Source: Pratylenchus scribneri
Taxonomy: Eukaryota > Nematoda > Chromadorea > Rhabditida > Pratylenchidae
Length of the DNA: 64,000 nt
Assembly: GCA_030063045.1 (NCBI GenBank)
Contig: JAQSEB010000122.1
Span: 327,220 to 391,219, forward strand
Reading direction: 5' to 3'
Shown here: in pieces, positions 57,192-64,000 of the stretch
Layout: every line of letters starts with the position of its first letter
How positions within the stretch are numbered: the first letter of the stretch is position 1
The notes under the pieces: model-generated
Told to the model about the DNA's origin: nothing
What the model saw: the letters and a program-made list of their open reading frames with translations, nothing else
Databases searched by the model: none
Program-made: the position numbers and the translations under genes

Positions 57192-59334
57192 ATCGTAGTT
57201 TATTGGAATTATTGGTTAGTAAAGCTGTTTGAATGAATTAAATTTCTTTAAAAAACAAATAAATTATATAAACGTAAACGGAACAGTTCAATTTAACGCT
57301 GTTTATAATAATTCCTAAAGAATTGAACCAATTTTGATATCTTTGCTATCAAATCAAAAATAGACTATGATTTTTGAATAATATTAATTTAATTTTTTAA
57401 TAGGATCAGAATTGTTGCGGTTATGCAAAAAAAAAACATTAAAAAAATTCACTATTTTATAGTAATGAAAATTTTAAATTGTTTTTTTTTGTATAAGTTT
57501 ACCATTCAATCATCTATTTGCTACTTCTCTCATTAATTCATCAAAATTGGTTCATTTCTTAATAAATTATTATAAATAGCGAAAAGTTGGCTCTGGGCAA
57601 GTTTGGGCGAATAAGTGTTGGCTTTTAGAGGGATAGAAAAATAATTTATATTTATTCTTTAATTAAATAAGAAAAATAATTTCCCAATAAGCATTAAACT
57701 GCTTAAATACCAGCAGAACAGACTAACAAATATGATGAATCAGAGGGCATAAAAGGAATTGAAAAGCCTCAAAATGGACGAATGGATGTTTTCAACATTT
57801 CTCCTTTTTTGGCTATTTTTATGGGCAAATTGGCGCATTCTTCTCCCTTTGTTATTGGGCAGTTGACAAATATTTTTGCGGCGATCAGTGAGCAATGACG
57901 CACAATCCCCCGGGTAGGTTTGTTTTTATAGCGAAAATTGTACAATTTGTGGAAATTGTCAACAGCGGAGATTGTGAATTGGTCGGCGGGGTGTAATCCT
58001 CCCTTTTTGCCTACCTATTCAGCGAATTAATGCGCAGCGGAGGGGGGGAGGAGACAGTGATCATGCATGATTATATATTGTGTCCACAACAAAATTTATT
58101 ATCAAATTATTCAGCCAAATAGCCAATGGCGGTTAGGTTTGGTAAATGCTAAATGGCAAATTAGAATTTTTATAAACTGATTTGATGAATTTGCGGTTTT
58201 GGGAGGAAATCGACGGCTTAAATAGGGGCAAAAATGTGAGAAATGGGAATGGAATAAATTAAAATGGTTCAAAGAATATCGATGAAATGTAACTTTTATT
58301 CAGCGAATTATTCTCTTATTCATTTATTTAGCAAAGGGAATAACACAGATCATTCATGTTTAATTAAATGTAAATCTCCGTAAACAGCGAAAAACACGCA
58401 AAAAAGAGGGGATCATTCTACACAATTATTTAGCGAATAAAATGTATACTATTAGTATTACTTTTATTGTTCATTTTCAGCAAATGTCCACATGTAAAGT
58501 TATTAATAATTCACTGTTGAAAATTAAATCCCTTTCTTTTTTCGCTCCATAGTTGATGTGCAAAATAATCCTCTGTGAATTTATTGCCAATTTTTAATTA
58601 GATTATTTTTTAATGCAAAAAATGTATGAATGATCGAAAAATAAAGTTTCGTTTGATATTAATTTGAGCAATTTTAAATAAAATAATTTGCATACAAGGA
58701 GTGAAGATCGAAATTTATCATAAACAAAAGTTTTAAACAAAAATATATTTTTGGTCAAGTGAAAAATTTGAATAATTTAATTTTTATTTCTCTTCTTTTT
58801 ATTTGTGAAATTATAGAATTCCTTCTACTTTTTAACAATCTGGCAAAGTAAGGTACGGCAAAAATTTCAAAAGGACAAATATCAAAAAGTTAAGAAAGAG
58901 CGCTAAAATGACATCAACGAATAATAGAAGATGAAGACATTAGCCAAAGGCAAATTCAATTCATTCAAAAGGAGAATTCAGCCGCGAATTCCATCAAACG
59001 AACGACGAACCACAACCACCCTTTCCTGACTATAACTGCATAAATTCTGTAAAGAATAGGACAAATAGAAATAGAATTTGCCCTAAACTCATTTCTAATC
59101 TAAAAGAATAGCTTATAAAAAGATCGAATTTTTAGTAGGAAAATTATTGAATTTTTTAAATAATAATTATTACCGATATTTTTCATCAAATAATTTGAAA
59201 AATTGATTTATTTCTTTTCAACAGATGGATTTATCATTAAATAAAATTGAATTCTAATAGGATTTAAATAATTTTGTGAATATTCACATTTTCCGCTATT
59301 TCTCATTCCAGCAGTTCCAATAATTTACCCTTCA
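57192..59334. promoter_or_regulatory. Long intergenic region upstream of the cysteine-rich gene
   Basis: 2.1 kb with no supported gene. 57840-58060 is GC-richer (GGTCGGCGGGG, GCGCAGCGGAGGGGGGGAGG) and holds the near-palindrome TGATCATGCATGA at 58058, so it is a candidate control region. The rest is AT-rich. Confidence 0.35.
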
Positions 59335-60680
59335 TCATGGATTCATATTCATTTGGGGAATTAAAGCTGGCAAAACTTGGATTGTTGTGGCACTATTGCC
59401 GCCATGTTGAAATAGGGCCATAAAATTGCTGTAAAAGGATTTTAATTCCATTTGCATAATTGGCCTATATTCTGATCTTAAAAAATGATAAAAATCTTTT
59501 AATAATTTTTTAATTTATTTTTTACTTGCTGCAAATAAACAAAATTGGACCATTCAAAACACCCGAAATGCGGACAATGAGTCCAACAAAATTTCCAATA
59601 ATTATTGTATGATATTTTGGAATATTAAGTGGCGGAATTATAAACATTGAAACATACATTGGAATTAGCCATAATAAAACAGTGACCAAAGTGATGAAAA
59701 ACAGTGATCGCATAATTGCCACTGATTTTGAATTATTATAGCCAACTAAAAATTAAATATTAAAATTAAATATTATATTTATTATATATGAATGAAAGTC
59801 TCACTCAAAACAAACTTTTAATCAGAAACCACATTAAAATATAGCAAATCATTGTGAAAATTTGTATGACAATGGCATGGTAATAAAATGCATATATTTC
59901 ATATTTTGACAGATTTTGGTCATTAAGTTTTGGAGAAAAATCAGTCAATGCACAAAATACCAATCTTATAAAGAAATGCTATTAAATTGTTTAATTTTTA
60001 ACCAATTTACTCAAAAATATAAATATTTTCATACCTATCCGGATGCTGCAAAACATAGCGAAAATTAATTTGAATAATATAAACGGTATGCAATATACTG
60101 GCAAAAATGTAACAGATCAAAGAAATTCGCCGGGAAAAGTTTGAATGAAGTTGATTTTTGTACCAAATTGGAAAAAGTAAACAGAGCAAACGATCCAATG
60201 AAATGGCAAAAAGCAACTGATAAACCATTGTCATTGAGAATAAATCCCACCAATCAAATAGGAAACATTTTAGCAATGAAATTGGCCAAAGGGCTAAATA
60301 ATGTAAAAATGGCACAAAATTTGCCAATTCGCTGATCATATCAAAAAAGCAAAGGGCAGAAATTAAATTACCGTAAATTCTTTTTCGAAGCTTTCTAAAA
60401 AATTATTATATTAAAATTATTATATTTATTTTTTCCCCTATTTTACTTGTATTTTGTCATTATAAAGATGACGAAAAAATTAATTGGAAATCCAATTATT
60501 CCAATCAAAAATTGTATGACAGTATATATTCGCATCCAAAAGAGATATAATTCAGCTTGATCATTTGATAATCCCTTGAAAATCATTTACAAATTAAATA
60601 TGAATTAAATATACGTAGAAGAATGTTCCTTCCATTTTATCCAGTCGAATTTTGCCATTCTCATCATAAATTGATTCCAT
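59335..60680 (-). CDS. Seven-helix serpentine receptor (nematode Srsx-like chemoreceptor)
   Basis: Start MESIYDENGKIRLDKMEGTF at 60680; stop TGA at 59335-59337. Exons run near 60680-60610, 60578-60450, 60388-60010, 59985-59805, 59745-59524 and 59478-59335. Helix I: FLIGIIGFPINFFVIFIM. Helix II: IYGNLISALCFFDMISELAN, with the helix II Asp. Helix III ends with DRLLCLLFPIWYK, the DRY-box equivalent. Helices IV and V follow (ISLICYIFASILHTVYII; IFTMICYILMWFLI). Helix VI (SLFFITLVTVLLWLIPM) and helix VII (ISGVLNGPILFICSKSEYRP) end in a short tail. The DRLLCLLFP and GPILFICSKSEYR motifs fit the Srsx group of chemoreceptor-like GPCRs; ligand unknown. All helices are present, so the gene looks intact. 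Confidence 0.75.
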
Positions 60681-60982
60681 ATTAGGTAATAAATTATGTA
60701 TATTTTATCCGAATAGGAAATAAATAAATGAGAAGTTGACAACCAACAAAGTAGAAAAAATTTTTAATGAGGATCACAAAAAAACTAATTTTTTATTCTA
60801 TTAAATGTATATTTATTTAGCCACAAAGTCATTAAATTTTTATGCTTTTTGATTTTTGTTTTGCAATTATTTATAAAATATCCATCAATTAGGAAAAAAT
60901 GATCTATAAAATAAGTTTAATAACAAATTATTTTTAGGCTAATGAATTTGAAAGTAAATTAATTTACGCTTGGATTCGTAAT

Positions 60983-61749
60983 CAGGGCTGCCATAATACC
61001 GGGGAAACCCGGCATTTCCCGGGTTTTTGATGTCCCGGCCGGGGTTTTGCCGGGGTTTTGGGAATGCCGGGTTTTTGCCGGGGTTTTCATAATTTGCCGT
61101 GTTTTTGCCGGGTTTTTAAATTTTTAGCTAAATTTTATGCTGCGCGGCCATTTTTCGGTCTAATTTTTCGCTGCGCGGCCATTTTTCGGTCTAATTTTTC
61201 GCTGCGCGGCCATTTTTTGGTCTAATTTTTCGCTGCGCGGCCATTTTTCGGTCTAATTTTTCGCTGCGCGGCCATTTTTTGGTCTAATTTTTCGCTGCGC
61301 GGCCATTTTTGGGTCTAATTTTTCGCTGCTCGGCCATTTTTTGGTCTAATTTTTCGCTGCGCGGCCATTTTTGGTTTTAATTTTTCGGTGCGCGGCCATT
61401 TTTAGCTAATTTTTCTTCTAATCAGGGCCCATTTTTAGCTACTTTTTCTCCCTATCAGGGCCATTTTTAGCTAATTTTTTCCTTCCTTCGCGGCTTTTTC
61501 TGGCAAAACTTTTTGACGGCAGACCGATTTTTAAAGCTTATGATATCTTTATTTCGTAACGCACATGCTCAAAAAGTCAATTAAAAATATAAATCTGAAG
61601 TAGAAAATTTTTACAAGCTTTTAAATTGCATTTTAACACGTTTTAAAAGATGCCGGGTTTTTACCGGGGTTTTGAAAATTTTTGCCGGGGTTTTGCCGGG
61701 TTTTTGAAACTGAATGCCGGGGTTTTGACTTTTGGAGATGGCACCCCTG
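60983..61749. mobile_element. 767-bp hAT-like element with an internal 31-bp satellite
   Basis: The 8-bp duplication TTCGTAAT lies at 60975-60982 and 61750-61757. Ends are CAGGGCTGCCAT and the complement of ATGGCACCCCTG. Subterminal repeats are GCCGGGGTTTTGCCGGG on both sides. Between them, 61138-61400 is a tandem array of about nine units of CGCTGCGCGGCCATTTTTCG plus GTCTAATTTTT. Confidence 0.9.
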
Positions 61750-61904
61750 TTCGTAATTACCTCATTAAATATGATATATGTATATATGTATATCTTCAAA
61801 GAAAAAGTAATAGTGGGTCCTAGGTCTTTATATTTTTTTGGATAGATTTTTTTGTTATATTCTCCTACATATATTATAATTGAACCAAGTTTTAATTAAA
61901 TTCT

Positions 61905-62290
61905 ATAAAACATATTTAATTTGGCCCATATCTTTTCGAGTTATGGCCAAAAATGCTAACGAATTCCTCTTGAATATCATCGATGTTTTTTGCTTAGCAA
62001 TTTCCTTAATTCTAATCTAAATAAAATATATATGATTAAATTGACAAAATTCTGCCCTTTAATTTGATATTTAATTTGGTCCATTCCTTCCAGAGTTATG
62101 GCCAAAAATGCCAAAGAATTCCTCTTTGGATTTCATCGATGTTCTCTGCTCATTAATTTACAAAAATTTTTAAATAATCTAAATAAAATATATATGATTA
62201 AATTGACAAGATTCTGCCCTTTAATTTGATATAAAAATTATTTAATTTGGCCCATTCCTTCCAGAGTTATGGCCAAAAATGCCAATGCCC
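61905..62290. repeat. Three tandem units of 100-150 bp
   Basis: Direct repeats sharing TTTAATTTGGCCCAT, GAGTTATGGCCAAAAATGC, GAATTCCTCTT, CATCGATGTT and AATATATATGATTAAATTGA; copies start near 61913, 62080 and 62235. No coding sense. GTTATGGCC phrases recur at 37150 and in the satellite at 63000. Confidence 0.75.
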
Positions 62291-62344
62291 CATTCTTCCT
62301 TTCTCCCCTTCATTCTTTAAATAGAAGAAATTAATTCCCTCACC

Positions 62345-62815
62345 CAATGGTTCGCCTAGCGCATTGGTAATGTGCTTGGTTGAAAGTGAGTCGGGTTCGA
62401 TTCCCGGCCGGGGATTGTATTTTTCCTTACTTCCTTGTTCACAATGAAAGTGATGTCGTCGCCTCTCATGAACCAATCAATAGTTAATTCACCGATAGCC
62501 AAGTCCCGAGGGTCCAAGTGCCCTCCTCCGAAAGGAGTTTGGGGCGCTCAGGCGACTGGTGCCTCTTGGTTTGGGTTCCAAGACTGTACCATGCGGCATT
62601 ATATGTGCCGGCGGACATGGGCAGACGTCCCCGATTGGGACATGAGGGCGCGATGTCTCCGATTTGTGGCTTGGGAGTTAGGGCCATCTTCCCTAATCGA
62701 CCAAGAGCTAGACGAAATACTCAATGGAAGAACTGGCAACGGTGGCCCGTAGGGAGCTGTGACGCCGACCTTGAGGAGGCCCCCTTTTTGCATTTTTTTT
62801 TTGTAATTTTATTAA
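62345..62815 (+). repeat. tRNA-derived SINE, about 470 bp, with T-rich tail
   Basis: Starts with a tRNA-like head: A box CCTAGCGCATTGGTAATGTG, D-stem GCGC/GTGC, and a good T-arm TCGGGTTCGATTCCCGG. The acceptor stem does not pair. A GC-rich body of about 380 bp follows (to GTGACGCCGACCTTGAGGAGG) and it ends in a run of T at about 62792-62800. Open frames across the body on both strands are side effects of its high GC. Confidence 0.65.
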
Positions 62816-63007
62816 AGAATTGGAAATATGGAGAAAAAGAGATGAAACAATGGATTTAATATGTAAATCTTTCTTGACTTTTGATGAATATGTTTATTCG
62901 ATACGCAAGAGTCGATTTAGTTTGTAAAATTTCAATTCTAGGTCTAATTTATAAGGAAATGAAATAGTAGTGGTCAAAAAAGGAATGAGCGATAAAGCTT
63001 TATGGGA

Positions 63008-64000
63008 TTATGAGGAAGCGGTTTTTTGGCCACAACTTTGTTAGATACCTATCAACAGGAATTGAAATTGAAATTTTACCTGTTAATTCGACCATTCCGC
63101 GTCGAATGAGCCTATTCCCATGATCAGATTCCCAAATTTAAATTTAAGACTAAATTATGGCCTTTTACAGTAATCAATGGGAAAGGAAAAAGTTTTTTGG
63201 CCACAACTTTGTTAGATACCTATCAACAGGACTTGAAATTGAAATTTTACCTGTTAATTCGACCATTCCGCGTCGAATGAGCCTATTCCCATGATCAGAT
63301 TCCCAAATTTAAATTTAAGACTAAATTATGGCCTTTTACAGTAATCAATGGGAAAGGAAAAAGTTTTTTGGCCACAACTTTGTTAGATACCTATCAACAG
63401 GACTTGAAATTGAAATTTTACCTGTTAATTCGACCATTCCGCGTCGAATGAGCCTATTCCCATAATCTGATTCCCAAATTATTTTTAAGACTAAATTATG
63501 GCCTTTTACCGTAATCAATAGAAAAAGGTAAATAAAAAAATTTGGGAATCAGATCATGGGAATAGGTTCAATCGACGCGGAATGGTCGAATTAACAGGTA
63601 AAATTTCAATTTCAATTCCTGTTGATAGGCATCTAACAAAATTATGGCCAAAAAACATTTTCCTTTCCCATTGATTACTGTAAAAGGCCATAATTTAGTC
63701 TTAAATTTAAATTTGGGAATCTGATCATGGGAATAGGCTCATTCGACGCGGAATGGTCGAATTAACAGGTAAAATTTCAATTTCAAGTCCTGTTGATAGG
63801 CATCTAACAAAGTTGTGGCCAAAAAACATTTTCCTTTCCCATTGATTACTGTAAAAGGCCATAATTTAGTCTTAAATTTAAATTTGGGAATCTGATCATG
63901 GGAATAGGCTCATTCGACGCGGAATGGTCGAATTAACAGGTAAAATTTCAATTTCAAGTCCTGTTGATAGGCATCTAACAAAATTATGCCCAAAAAACAT
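63008..64000. repeat. 171-bp satellite arranged as head-to-tail monomers on each side of an inversion
   Basis: Three direct monomers start at 63021, 63192 and 63363 (GTTTTTTGGCCACAACTTTG), period exactly 171 bp. The array flips at about 63525-63540, and complementary monomers follow with the same period (marker GGCCA/TGGCC at 63646 and 63817, next at 63988) to the window end. Monomers are almost identical except for the one next to the junction. The first monomer is preceded by unique DNA. Confidence 0.9.

Noticed and set aside
62435..62859. Overlapping open frames in a GC-rich stretch near 62500-62800
   Set aside because: They lie in the body of a tRNA-derived SINE on both strands; no protein features.
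1..64000. CRISPR arrays, operons, rRNA genes, integrases
   Set aside because: Spliceosomal introns throughout show eukaryotic DNA; tandem repeats found lack unique spacers of constant length, and no rRNA is present.

Overview
The window looks like nuclear DNA of a nematode. It is AT-rich (roughly 70% by eye), genes are cut by many short introns ending in TTTTCAG or TTTTTAG, and the proteins include a serpentine chemoreceptor, a BTB protein, Ly6/uPAR domains and several small secreted cysteine-rich or basic peptides. A plant-parasitic tylenchid such as a root-knot nematode would fit, but that is inference; no diagnostic marker is present. Gene models were built by hand from splice signals and reading phase. 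Several models close in phase across 5-14 exons, which is strong internal support.

Layout. 1-3668: first exon of a ubiquitin-like protein gene (minus, runs off the window) diverging from a DNAJC11 homologue (plus) with an in-frame stop in its J domain. 3982-4593: a 96-residue secreted peptide (minus). 4594-8348: no gene, but mobile repeats including two small 8-bp-TSD elements. 8349-14695: a 14-exon, 817-residue secreted protein with three Ly6/uPAR domains and a GPI-type tail. 15150-16213: a small membrane protein. 16519-19961: TCAIM-like protein (minus). 20785-23992: zinc transporter of the CDF/ZnT family (plus). 24407-31746: a two-exon secreted peptide gene (minus) whose 7-kb intron holds two hAT-type transposons. 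The first is 4.4 kb, has a nearly intact transposase, and is itself hit by a 1.5-kb element. The second is 2.2 kb and carries a coiled-coil/Q-rich passenger gene instead of a transposase. 33865-39143: TPR-MYND gene (plus) with two transposons in one intron, followed by a degenerate inverted TPR paralogue (39603-40960). 41718-42819: an unrecognised gene. 43524-46262 and 51951-55603: two tandem paralogous secreted proteins of 414 and 418 residues. Between them lies a BTB gene (47351-50513) with two copies of one 836/837-bp MITE sitting inside two coding exons. 56542-57191: a 97-residue, 10-cysteine secreted peptide. 59335-60680: a seven-helix GPCR. 60983-64000: repeats only, namely a hAT-like element, tandem repeats, a tRNA-derived SINE and a 171-bp satellite arranged as a palindrome.

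The main theme is recent activity of hAT-like non-autonomous elements. At least nine insertions have exact 8-bp target duplications, and they reshape host genes. One supplies a new in-phase splice donor, two break a BTB gene, and one carries a multi-exon gene. The other theme is a group of secreted proteins on the minus strand, two of them a recent tandem duplication that shares an upstream module with a third locus.
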